Shown here one piece after another: positions 34,010 to 43,387 of a stretch of DNA of 64,000 nt (position 1 is the stretch's first letter; the number at the start of each line of letters is the position of its first letter). The translations under genes were made by a program, and so were the position numbers. The notes beneath the pieces were generated by a model. The model did no database searches. It worked only from the letters and a program-made list of their open reading frames with translations, and was not told the origin of the DNA. The stretch lies in assembly GCF_000715075.1 (NCBI RefSeq), contig NC_134103.1:73223519-73287518 (forward strand), read 5' to 3'. The DNA comes from Nicotiana tabacum (taxonomy: Eukaryota > Streptophyta > Magnoliopsida > Solanales > Solanaceae).

Positions 34010-36952
34010 TGTAACGACCCCGCCGGTCGTTTCGAGAGTTATAACCCCGTTTCCCCCATTTCTGCTTCTTTTTGTGTTCTTCAATTGTATTGTGATATAC
34101 CGGGTTAGCTGGTTCGGGTCCGGAGTGGTTTCGGAGTGAATTGAAACACTTAGTCTCTTTATTAGAAGCTTAAGTTGGAAAAAGTCAATCGGATTTTGAC
34201 TTATGTGTAAACGATCTCGGATTTGAATTTTGATGGTTTTGTTAGCTCCGTTAGGTGATTTTGGATTTAGGAGCGCATCCGAAATTTGATTTGGAGGTCC
34301 GTAGGAGAATTAGGCTTGAATTGGCGAAAGTTAGAAATTTGGCGATTTTGGTCGGCAGTGAAAATTTTGATATCAGGGTCGGAATGGATTTTCGGAAGTT
34401 GTAGTAGGTTCGTGGTGTCATTTTTCATATGTGTGTAAAATTTGAGGTCATTCGAACATGGTTTGATAGGTTTCAGCGTCGATTGCGAAATTTGGAAGTT
34501 TAGAAGTTCCTACGCTTGAATCCGAGGGTAATTTGGTTTTTTGATGTTATTTTGAGTGATCTGAAGGTTCGACTAAGTTTGTATGAGGTTATAGGATATG
34601 TTCGTATGTTTGGTTATGGTCTCGAGGGTCTCGGGGTGATTCCGGGTGGTTAACGGAAGGTTTGGAGTTGGAGACATACAGCTAAAGCTGCTACTACTGG
34701 TGCTTTCTGCACTTGCGGAGTGGGAACCGCTGGTGAGAGGCCGCAGGAGCGAAGGAAGAGTCGCATGTGCGGCTAAGGGAGACCTGGGCTTAGACCGCAG
34801 GTGCGATGGAAATCCCACATCTGTGGTGGTCGCGGAAGCAATTTGGGAGGTGCAGATGCGCAGATGGAACGCAGGTGAGGCTTGGGTCCTGCATCTCCGA
34901 TGACCACAGATGCGGTCAGGTGATCGCAGGAGCGGAGTCAGTCTTTTAATGAATTTCCGCAGAAGCGGAGCCCTTTTAGCAGATGCGGTTCCGCATGTGC
35001 GGAACTAGGACTGCAGGTGCGGTTTTAGCTAGGCAGAAAACCCAGCTCGAGGTTTTGTCTTCCATTTTCAATTTTGAACTTGGGGAGCTCGGGAGAGAAG
35101 CGATTTTTTGAAGGTTTTCAAGGAGGACGTTGGGGTAAGTGATTCTAACCCGTATTGGTCTAATTTCCATGAATCTATGGCTTTGTTCATTATTTAATTA
35201 GGGATTGAAATTGGAAATTTGGGGATTTAGGGCTTGGGAATTGGAGAGTGAACTTTGGGGTTTTGGAGGGGCAATTGAGGTCGGATTTTGGTAAATTTGG
35301 TATGACTAGACTCGTGAGTGAATGGGCTTTCAGGTTTTATGATTTTGTTGGATTTCGAGACATAGGCAAGGGGGCCGGGTTTGAGCCGATTTCGGATTTT
35401 GGCTATAATTTGATATTTTTCTTGTGGAATTGGTTCCTTTAGCCTATATTGATCGTATTGTATTGCTTGTGGCTAGATTCGGGACGTTTGGAGGCTGATT
35501 TGCGAGGCAAGGGTATCGCGGAGTAGGATTTTTCTTGGTTTGAGGTAAGTAATGCTTCCAAACTTGGTTTTGAGAGTTCGAAACCCCAAATTATGTGTTA
35601 TGTGATTGGTATTGAGGTGACGCATATGCCAAGTGATAGGCGTGCGGGCGTGCACCATGAGAATTGTGACCTGGGTGATTCTATGGCACTGTTTAGTGAC
35701 TCTATCCTATTGATATCCATATTTTCATCAGGTGGTAAAGTAGTTGAGTTGTAGATCGTGCTAGATATCATGTTTAGGCTTTGTGCCGGTATTGGTTGGA
35801 CCCTTAGCGGTCGTTTCTTGCTGTCATCTCACTAGTTTCATTTACTATTCCATACTCAGTCATGATCATGCATTTTTATATCATATCTCGGTCTCAGTTA
35901 TTTTTTGATTCATCATATCATTGTTCCGGGTTGTTTTCATGAGATTGTGAGCCCGTGGTGAGACTAGAAAGGTTGATGACTGAGTGAGGCCGAGTTCCTG
36001 GTTATAAGTGATAGTTATGGGATCGGGCTGCACGCCGCAGTGGTTATATTGATGATTATGATAGCGTTTGGGCTGTAGGAGTCCCTCCGGAGTCTGTAAC
36101 ACACCCCCAGTGAGCGCGGATGATATTATTGAGAGATGGATTTTCCTAGACATAGATTTGTCCGAAGTACTTGATACCTGAAGATGGATTTCTCCACAGG
36201 GTTGGATTGCCCTTTTTCCTCGGTACTGGTGACTTATAGTTAGTGTTGTATATGTTCCGGGATGGATTTTCCTGGGCCGGATGGCCATATACAGTATCGA
36301 GTGGTTAAGTACTTGAGAGTGGAGCACATGGTATGTTTCATACAGTCTATGCATTGGTATGTAGAGATAGCTGAGTTGTATACCGTACACTGTTCAGATA
36401 TGTATTTCCTTTACTGTTTGAGCTGTATATTTGACTTGAACGCAGGCCTACGTTCCTGCACATTTATTTCTGTTATACATGTAGAGGTTGAGTTCATCAC
36501 TACCTTTCAGTCCAAAGTTTGGACTTGTTACTTACTGAGTTGGTGTACTCACATTACTTCATGCACCTCGTGGGCAGATACAGGCGATACCGGTCGTAGC
36601 AGCGGTTGCTGATTGAGGATCCTAGATTTTTGGAGACTATCAAGGTAGTTGCACTACGTTTGTGGGCCTTGACTCTCCTTCTTTATCTTTGTCGTACTTT
36701 TAGTTTATATCTCTAGACACTGTAGTAGACTGTATTTTTGATCTAGACGTTCATGTACTCAGTGACACCCTGGTTTTGGGTTGGATTATATCACTTTGGG
36801 ATTTTCATATGTTTTAAACAGTTTTTTTCTTAAATGTTAAATGCTTTCGTTAACGTTTTCAAACTTATTGTTGTTGGTGTTGGGTTGTTGAATTGAGGCT
36901 GGCCTAGTTCCACGATAGGCGCCATCACGACGGTTGATTTTAGGTCGTGACA
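34010..36952 (+). repeat. Chromovirus 3' LTR
   Basis: A 2943-bp LTR, TGTAACGACC to GTCGTGACA. It keeps two segments deleted from the 5' copy (about 100 bp near 35520 and the GCGCCATCACGACG segment near 36920). It contains the same CAGGTG/CATCTG word cluster at 34705-35030. No gene. Confidence 0.93.
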
Positions 36953-37212
36953 TGAAGCTGACACATAAGCTCCAATGGAGGTTCTCGAAAGTTCTGAGAG
37001 AGAAAAATATTTCAGAGTAGAGAGAGTATGAAATGAACTGTGAAATGAAAACTTTACCATTGTTCTCATTATTGCAATGTGTATATATGCACACTTGTGA
37101 CAGTTATACAAATACAACTAATTGTATAACTACTACAACTAACTAAATATAGTTACATGCTGACTCAGCACATTACAAAATAGGAGCAATATAATAATTA
37201 AGTCTCTCAACA
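36953..37212 (-). repeat. Copia A 5' LTR, outer fragment
   Basis: The outer ~255 bp of the copia A 5' LTR after the second TGAAG copy (36953-36957). On the minus strand it starts TGTTGAGAGACT at 37212 (a start six bases further right, TGTTATTG, is also possible). It contains a TATA-like CATATATACAC near 37080. Together with 25986-26015 the LTR was about 285 bp. Confidence 0.75.
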
Positions 37213-37236
37213 ATAACAGTGGACCAATTTATACTT

Positions 37237-37275
37237 CCCATTTACTTTGACATCCCATTAGTCAAAGTAAATGGG
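37237..37275. repeat. Short perfect inverted repeat
   Basis: CCCATTTACTTTGAC (37237-37251) and its exact reverse complement (37261-37275) are separated by 9 bp. It can form a 15-bp hairpin just outside the copia A LTR. Its nature is unclear. Confidence 0.7.
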
Positions 37276-37375
37276 CGAATTTATGTAAACCTTGATATAA
37301 ACCAACGATGTAAGTTCCCCTTTAGAATTTTAAGAAGGTGAAAATCACTTTGTCAAAAGTCTAAACCACTGCTGA

Positions 37376-38035
37376 ACCCGAATGGTGCAAACGTACATCT
37401 TTCCTCACAATCACTCCATAATTTTAGACCTCCACAATAATCTCAAATTTTAGGAATTAAACAATTTTTGAATTCGCGTAAAATACTTTAGGCGTGTTTT
37501 AATCTATCATCGTGATTATATATATGTTCGCGTGATATAATTACGATTCTCAAAATAAATCAAGGTACGCGTTAGCACAACTTTGGCCGAACAACCTTAA
37601 TAATAATAAAGTGTTATTAATTGTGTACACGTACGTGTGACATGATTTTTAGCGCATTAAATAAAACGGATGAACATACATGTGATTCGTTTCAGGATAA
37701 TTCCATAACGCCATAATCAAGTAATAAAAGCGGTAAAAAAGTAAAAACGGACATAGGGTCTAAAATACATAATTAAGCCAAGTTATGATTATAAAGTGAC
37801 CGTGCTAAAACGGCGAAATCCGGGAATGCCTAACATCTTCTCTCGTATTAACAGAATTTTATACCCAGTTTTCTGTGTTGCGCAGACTTTAAACAGAGTT
37901 AATTTTCCTTGATTTACTCAGAACACCGTAATAATTCCGAGTGGCGACTCTAAAATATAAAATAAAATAATCTCAATTCAATAATATCATTTAAATTGGA
38001 AAAACTTCTTATCTTCGAAAAAAGGAGGTGTGACA
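37376..38035 (+). repeat. Tat-type gypsy LTR remnant
   Basis: Non-coding sequence with the tail typical of Solanaceae Tat-type LTRs: GGGAATGCCTAACATCTTCT, then GTTAACAGAATTTTATACCC, GAGTGGCGACTC, and a terminal CGAAAAAAGGAGGTGTGACA at 38016-38035. This end resembles that of the Ogre LTR in this window (CGAGAAAAAGGGGCGCGACA on its minus strand). The left edge is not defined, and no second LTR or internal region is visible, so it is a solo or truncated LTR. Confidence 0.5.
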
Positions 38036-39418
38036 AAGCTAAATTATGATCAAGGAACGTATCAAAATCTTGAATTTAAGAGGTTGATTGTTAGTTCTAT
38101 TTACTCTCATTTCTTTCACGTTCTTTGTAATTGGTGTCATTATTACATCAATCCACCGTTCTTGAAAATTAAATGGTACTCCTTATATCCACTTTCTCTG
38201 CTTGCTTCTGGTAATTTTGATCAGTTCCAACTTCAAAAGCAATTATTTCCGTTATTATCGCACCAAATGGTGGATTATAACCCTTTTTGACCAACTTCCC
38301 AATAACCAGAAGGAAAAACAAAACAGCTACAGTTAATCTGACTTTTTGAAAGTCTTGCAACTTTCAACTGTGTTTTAGTGGATTGCTAGCAGAAAGGGCG
38401 AAAGACTTCCAAGTCAGATTGAGAATATATAAAATACTGAATTTAACTTCTATGTCCTGACAATATTATTCATCACGCGCATGATATTGTACATGATAAA
38501 ATAATTTGCTATAACTGAATAAATGATGGTGTAAAAATTAGATAAAGAGGTTTTAGCCATTAGCTTCTCATGTGAACTGACTTATACGTACACAATTGAA
38601 CATTTCGCATTTAGAAGTTGGACTCGAAGTTTGGAACAGCCTAATTTCTTCATGCAGATCTAAATTTCTCCTTTTCACTCTATAGAATTTCTGTAATAAA
38701 ATTAGGTCAATTAAATTTGAGAGCAAAGCAAACGTACAAATCTCCAATATGTTTAAATTCCAATCAGAGAGTTGATTCTCAAAGAGCATAAAATTAGGCC
38801 TCTCAAAGAACCGACATAACATATGCAACTACCAAAAAAAAAACTCTTGACTAAGGAAAAACCTTTTCAAGACTGGATTAAGTTAGTCGGTAAAAACTTA
38901 CTTTACAATCAAACTATATTAATTTATCATACTTAAGTGATAAATTAAGGTGTACATTTGTATAATTCAGATATAGTATAGTGATAATATTATGAAGACA
39001 CATTTAATTACTTAAATTTATTGGATTTGTGTAAATATCGAAGTAAGTAAACTTACTCGTTGTCAGTCAATTCGGCAAAAAACATGTTTGCTCACAATAT
39101 TTATAGTTTAGAAGCAGCTGGGAAAGTTGTGAATAAACTTTAAATGATTCTAATGGGCGTTGAAACACGGCTAACTTAGGTAAGTAAGCATATTGAAACT
39201 CTTAAAGATTAGTATAAAATAATTGCAACCTAAAGTGGAAGAATATTTGTTTTTCAGTGGTGGACTTGGGAATAGTTAATTACCCAGGCTCTCTTAAAAG
39301 AAAGAAAGAAACATTGGAAAAACAACAAAGAGCTTTTTGCACTAATTTTCCTGTCTCACCAACCAACTTTCGTCTCTCATAATTTCCTAATTAGTCTTCA
39401 TTTTGACTATACTTTTGC

Positions 39419-39426
39419 TATATATA
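39419..39426 (+). promoter_or_regulatory. TATA box of phytocyanin-like gene 1
   Basis: TATATATA about 100 bp before the start codon. The equivalent TATAAATA occurs at 51290-51297 before the second copy, in the same surrounding sequence (TTTTGAC...TTTTGCTATA). Confidence 0.7.
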
Positions 39427-39527
39427 GTCCATACCAATTGGCTCACTCATCATCCCCAACAATTGATCAACTTCTCTTCTTCATTAGCAAACTTGTGAGT
39501 TTTAGGAAATTGATCATTCTTGTAAAA

Positions 39528-40544
39528 ATGGCACTTGTTAATGCCCAAACATTTCTCTTACTTGCAGTTTTCTCATGCATGTTTGCTATTGGTTTAGCCA
39601 ACTATGACTTCAACTGGGGTCCTAGAACCTGGAATAAAACTAACTGCCCGTATACTCATCCACCAAATGCTACTCAAACTTCCAATAGATTCATTGTTGG
39701 AGGTTCAGAAAATTGGCATTATGGTTTCAACTACATGGATTGGGCTCGAAAGACTGCTCCTTTCTTTGTTAATGACACCTTAGGTATATATTTCTTTTAA
39801 GTTTCTTCTTTTTGTGCATGTGCTTATCATTTCTTAAAAATAAACTCAAGGTGAAGCACTTTGAATCGTCTTTGCCAAAATATTATACTGTATATATAGA
39901 TTAGTTTTTTTGATGTATACCCATGCATTGTCGAAGGGACACTCCCTACTAGAGGCAAAAGATAATAAAAATGCTTTAAATCGCGAGTTTGACTACAAAA
40001 TATAATGCTTGTATTTTTAAAATTTTTTGGTGAAAATTCTGCCTTTATCATTGCATAAACTTATCGGTTATATATATGCAATATGCTTGTAAAATAGATA
40101 GCTTCTATTACGTATGCACGGGCAGATGCATGCAGCATAAAAAAGTCTTACGTTCGAGTTCTATATGTATGTAGTCATACTAATATCTAAATCACTATCA
40201 CAAAAGGAATAGTGGGTTCAATAGTATTCTATATTCACTAACTTAAAATTCTGAATTCGCTTATGTGGTATACGACAGTGTTCAAGTATGATCCACCAAA
40301 TGCAAATGGTACCGGATTTCCACACAGTGTTTACTTATTACCAAACTATAGGAGCTTCAACAAGTGTGATTTCAGGAGGGCTAAAAGGATAGCAGATCCA
40401 ACTCAAGGTGCAGAGGAAGGATTTGAGTTTGTGTTGAAGAAAATGCAGACTTACTATTTTGCTTGTGGAGAGCACCAAGGCATCCATTGCAAGACTGGGA
40501 ATATGAAATTTGCTGTGATGCCACTCAAACATTGGCGTTTCTGA
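39528..40544 (+). CDS. Phytocyanin-like (plastocyanin-domain) secreted protein, two exons
   Basis: Exons 39528-39783 and 40279-40544 join in phase 1 (GT...AG intron of 495 bp) to give 173 residues. Residues 1-24 are a signal peptide (hydrophobic core FLLLAVFSCMFAIGLA), so the protein should be secreted. The phytocyanin fold is suggested by FIVGGSENW (about 55-63), DTLVFKYDPP, HSVYLLP with candidate copper ligand His101, Cys115 in KCDF, and YFACGEHQGIHCKTGNMKF. In that last segment Cys148, His155 and Met161 could complete a type 1 copper site and Cys156 could pair with Cys115. The spacing Cys-x6-His-x5-Met is longer than the usual x4/x4. There are four N-glycosylation sequons and no GPI-type hydrophobic tail. 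An upstream in-frame extension has no ATG. Phytocyanins are apoplastic electron-transfer or cell-wall proteins; the exact role is unknown. The gene looks functional, and its duplicate at 51374 is not. Confidence 0.88.
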
Positions 40545-40646
40545 ATTAAAAGAGAGAGTTGCAGATTGTGCTGTGGCTTGGAAATAGTTGGAATTTGGAA
40601 GATGCATACTGATTACACTTTTTAATGATTTTTTGTGTTTTGATTG

Positions 40647-40652
40647 AATAAA
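40647..40652 (+). terminator. Polyadenylation signal of phytocyanin-like gene 1
   Basis: AATAAA about 100 bp after the stop codon. The equivalent signal in copy 2 is at 52639-52644. Confidence 0.65.
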
Positions 40653-40902
40653 GATAAAGAACTTTGAGCTGACTTTAGTATATTTTTCATTTCGACTAAA
40701 ATGTAATAGAAGTTTTGTAATAAGTGATATACTTTTTAATGCTTAAAATTATTTCACTTGGTGAAAGGTCAACCTCTTATGCGTACAATGTTAAGACTAA
40801 GGGGCAAGTTTCCCTGCGCTTTTCCTCCTGTATTATAAGTAGTATATTTTAATTTCCTGATTCCATTTCATACCTACACGCACATAATGAAAATTATACT
40901 TT

Positions 40903-41184
40903 TCTTGTGAGCTCAAGTTAGTTAGTGGTAGTTATGGTAGTTAGTGTGCCAGCTAGTCAGTTAGTCGGTTAATATATACACTTAATGTTAGTTCACGTCC
41001 TGCTCATAAGTTAATGTTACTTAGGCTCATTACTTGTATAAATACCATGTATCTTCAGAGAATGAATACGGAGAATCATTTTGCAATGCCTGCTTCTTCT
41101 TCATCTCTCTACTCTAGAAGCTTCTGCCATTAGAGCAGTACAGAGCTACTACAAATCTGCTCAGTGTGAGAGCAGATTTTAGCA
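40903..41184 (+). repeat. Copia B 5' LTR
   Basis: A 282-bp LTR with a TATA-like TGTATAAATACC at about 41035. It has tandem TTAGTTAGTGGTAGTTATGG-type words at its start. It ends in TTTTAGCA directly before the primer site. Confidence 0.92.
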
Positions 41185-41196
41185 TGGTATCAGAGC
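41185..41196 (+). promoter_or_regulatory. Copia B primer-binding site (tRNA-iMet)
   Basis: Exact TGGTATCAGAGC directly at the LTR end. Confidence 0.95.
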
Positions 41197-41287
41197 GGGT
41201 ACAAATCAATTAGATTCTCAGTCATCGATCGATCCTTCGACATCAATTTCAAATTTCTCTGAGATTGTTAAAGTGTGAGAATCAGTT

Positions 41288-42436
41288 ATGGCGGAATCAA
41301 TAATTTCGTACACACATCCATTGTATCTAGGTCCAGCAGATACTCCATGTGTTGTTCTGATCCCTGTGAAGCTTACAGGATCTGAGAATCAAGGGCTATG
41401 GAGTAGGACGATGAAGATCGCACTACTTGGGAAGAGAAAGCTAGGGTTTGTGAATGGAACTTGTATGAAGGAATCATGTACTGCTGAGCTACAAGAGCAA
41501 TGGGAAACTTGTAATATTATTGTCCTTTCATGGCTCATGAACACAGTATCCAAGGAACTCTTGTGTGGAATTGTATACACTTCAAATGCTCACCTTGTGT
41601 GGGAAGACTTGAGGGAGAGATTCGATAAGGTGAATCGCATGAGAATTTTTCAGCTGCATCGAGCCATTGACACTCTCTCACAAGGTACAGATTATGTTTC
41701 ATGCTATTTCACAAAATTAAAGGATTTATGGATTGGGCATGATGCTATGGTACCTAAGGCCAATTCAAGGAATCATGTTGATCATTTAGAGCAGCAGAGA
41801 TTGCTACAATTCCTCAGTGGATTTAACGACTCTTATGACCAAGCTAGAAGACAGAACCTCATGAAGTCGAATGTGCCCTCTATCAATCAAGCTTATGTAA
41901 TGGTGATCGAAGATGAATCTAGACAGTGTCCTAGTATGGGTGTAGTAATTGATAAGAATGAACCAGTAGCTATGCATGTTAGTCGCAACCAAAGCTATAA
42001 GGGAAAGAAACCTTTTATGCAATGTGAACATTGTGGTTACAAAGGTCATAGCAAAGAAAATTGCTATAAGCTCATTGGATATCCTAAAGATTTTAAGGGA
42101 AAGAAAAGGTTCAATCATCCAAATACTGGACAGTTTGATTGTGGAAGTGGTGGTGCAAATGGACAATTTGGTCGAGGAACTCCACACTTTAATGATGTTA
42201 ACAATGTTTCTAGCAATGCAGGTAGTGGAAGTAATGCAGGTGCTCAATGCTCTTCTAGATGTGACTTGCAGGATGCTTTTGCTGGAAATGGACCATTCTT
42301 CACAGAGGAACAGTACAAGCAAATTTTAGCATTGTTGAATAAGGAACCAGCTGACAATCAAAACAACATGAATAATCAAAGCAATATGGCAGGTATTACA
42401 GTTTGTTTCATGTCCAAAGATATTACTAGTGAGTGA
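41288..42436 (+). CDS. Copia B gag
   Basis: Open frame of 382 codons from ATG 41288. It starts with a motif shared with copia A (HPLYLGPADTPCVVLIPVKL) and LWSRTMKIALLGKRKLGFVNG, followed by the UBN2/retrotran-gag helical region (LVWEDLRERFDKVNRMRIF, QGTDYVSCYFTKLKDLW, LLQFLSGFNDSYDQARRQ). A CCHC zinc knuckle CEHCGYKGHSKENC is at about residue 248. The frame ends in TGA 42434-42436 exactly at the Trp that normally precedes the protease DSGA motif; the protease follows in the same frame. Gag alone could be made from this copy. Confidence 0.88.
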   Translation: MAESIISYTHPLYLGPADTPCVVLIPVKLTGSENQGLWSRTMKIALLGKRKLGFVNGTCMKESCTAELQEQWETCNIIVLSWLMNTVSKELLCGIVYTSNAHLVWEDLRERFDKVNRMRIFQLHRAIDTLSQGTDYVSCYFTKLKDLWIGHDAMVPKANSRNHVDHLEQQRLLQFLSGFNDSYDQARRQNLMKSNVPSINQAYVMVIEDESRQCPSMGVVIDKNEPVAMHVSRNQSYKGKKPFMQCEHCGYKGHSKENCYKLIGYPKDFKGKKRFNHPNTGQFDCGSGGANGQFGRGTPHFNDVNNVSSNAGSGSNAGAQCSSRCDLQDAFAGNGPFFTEEQYKQILALLNKEPADNQNNMNNQSNMAGITVCFMSKDITSE

Positions 42437-43387
42437 ATTGTAGACTCAGGTGCCACACATCACATAGCTGCATCTATGGATTTATTAACAAATGATAACA
42501 CTAGGAAAGGATCTAAGGACACAGTACATTTGCCTACTGGAGATAAGATTCCTATTTCTCATACAGGTCATGCATCTTTATTTGGTATTGAGGTTATAAA
42601 AGGTGTCCTATATGTACCAGATTTCAAATTTAACCTTCTGTCAGTATCCAAACTTACAAGAGAACTGGAGTGTTCAATGAATTTTTTCCTTGACTTTGTC
42701 TTCTTCCAGGATCTTTACAGTGGCAGGGTAAAGGGTATTGGTAAGGAGACAGGTGGTTTGTACATTGTCAAAGATAGCAGTAATAATAGCAATAGAGATT
42801 GTAATGTAGCAGCAACAATCACAATGAATGAGGACTGCAGATTATGGCATCAAAGGTTTGGCCACCCTTCATCTTCTGCTATGAAAAGTATGGATTGGTT
42901 AGGAAGCACTATAAATAATGATCTTCTGAATAAGTGTCATGTGTGTCCCTTAGCTAAACAAACTAGATTGTTGTTTCCTATTAGTGCTTCTAGGGCAGTA
43001 TCTCTTTTTGATCTTATTCACATGGATTTATGGGGGCCTTATAAAACACCTACCTATGACAAGAAGTATTATTTCCTTACTATTGTGGATGACTTTAGTA
43101 GATTTACTTGGATTAATTTACTGCAACTCAAATCTGAAACAATTGTTTCAATTAAAAACTTCATGTTGATGGTAAGAAACCAGTTTGGAGTGATGGTAAA
43201 AGTGTTGAGATCAGACAATGGCACAGAGTTATTCAACTCACAGTGCAATGATCTGTTACAAGGTTTTGAAATATTGCACCAAAGCAGCTGTGTTCACACT
43301 CCACAAGAGAAAACACAGGCACATCTTAGATGTAGCAAGGGCACTGAGATTTCAATAAAAATACCAATTATATATTGGGGAATCTGA
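42437..43387 (+). pseudogene. Copia B protease, pre-integrase and integrase, truncated
   Basis: In frame with gag after the TGA. The protease is IVDSGATHHIAASM with the catalytic Asp; then VLYVPDFKFNLLSVSKL, the pre-integrase zinc region (LWHQRFGHPS, CHVCPLAKQTR), and integrase with first Asp in HMDLWGPY, IVDDFSRFTW and second Asp in RSDNGTELFN. At about 43305, after HTPQ, a short deletion shifts the frame and removes the NG-V-E segment that carries the catalytic Glu. The rest of integrase continues out of frame, and the frame ends at 43387. Inactive integrase. Confidence 0.88.

Larger units (their letters stand above)
26016..36952 (+). mobile_element. Tekay/Del-type chromovirus (Ty3/gypsy), full length, defective
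   Basis: Complete plus-strand Ty3/gypsy element inserted in the copia A 5' LTR. The LTRs are 26016-28839 and 34010-36952, running TGTAACGACC to GTCGTGACA, with a perfect 5-bp target duplication TGAAG (26011-26015 and 36953-36957). The primer site TGGTATCAGAGC is at 28843-28854, and a purine tract is at 33999-34009. The order gag, protease, RT, RNase H, integrase and a chromodomain-like C-terminus identifies a chromovirus; long LTRs and gag style point to Tekay/Del. At least 17 in-frame stops (14 TAG, 3 TGA, no TAA) and a few frameshifts inactivate it. A solo LTR of the same family is at 58976-62027. Confidence 0.93.
1086..37212 (-). mobile_element. Ty1/copia element A, truncated host of two nested insertions
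   Basis: Minus-strand Ty1/copia retrotransposon. Reading leftward from the right, it has a 5' LTR (36953-37212 joined to 25986-26015), an initiator-Met tRNA primer site (25972-25982), gag, protease, pre-integrase zinc region, integrase and RT. It is interrupted twice: by an Ogre element at 3278-23789 inside integrase, and by a chromovirus at 26016-36952 inside the 5' LTR. Removing the two insertions would leave about 4.7 kb. The RNase H domain and the 3' LTR are absent, since homology stops near 1086 within the RT/RNase H linker. Several stops and frameshifts make it inactive. The domain order gag-PR-IN-RT defines it as copia. Confidence 0.9.
38036..40740 (+). repeat. Duplicated genomic block, left copy (phytocyanin locus 1)
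   Basis: Homologous to about 49165-52740. Shared parts include AAGGAACG...GTTGATT and ATCAATCCACC upstream, CGTTATTATCGCACC and TGGATTATAACC, the promoter, both exons, the intron flanks, and the 3' flank to about 40710. The right copy is longer because of intervening insertions. The 38380-39300 stretch is AT-rich, with no gene recognised. Confidence 0.85.

Noticed and set aside
1086..37212. Endogenous caulimovirus (pararetrovirus) sequence
   Set aside because: All RT domains here pair with integrase and LTRs in copia or gypsy order, with target duplications. No movement protein or caulimovirid motif was seen.
39438..39527. Upstream in-frame extension of phytocyanin-like gene 1
   Set aside because: It begins with TTG, not ATG. 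The ATG at 39528 opens directly into a signal peptide and matches the start in copy 2.
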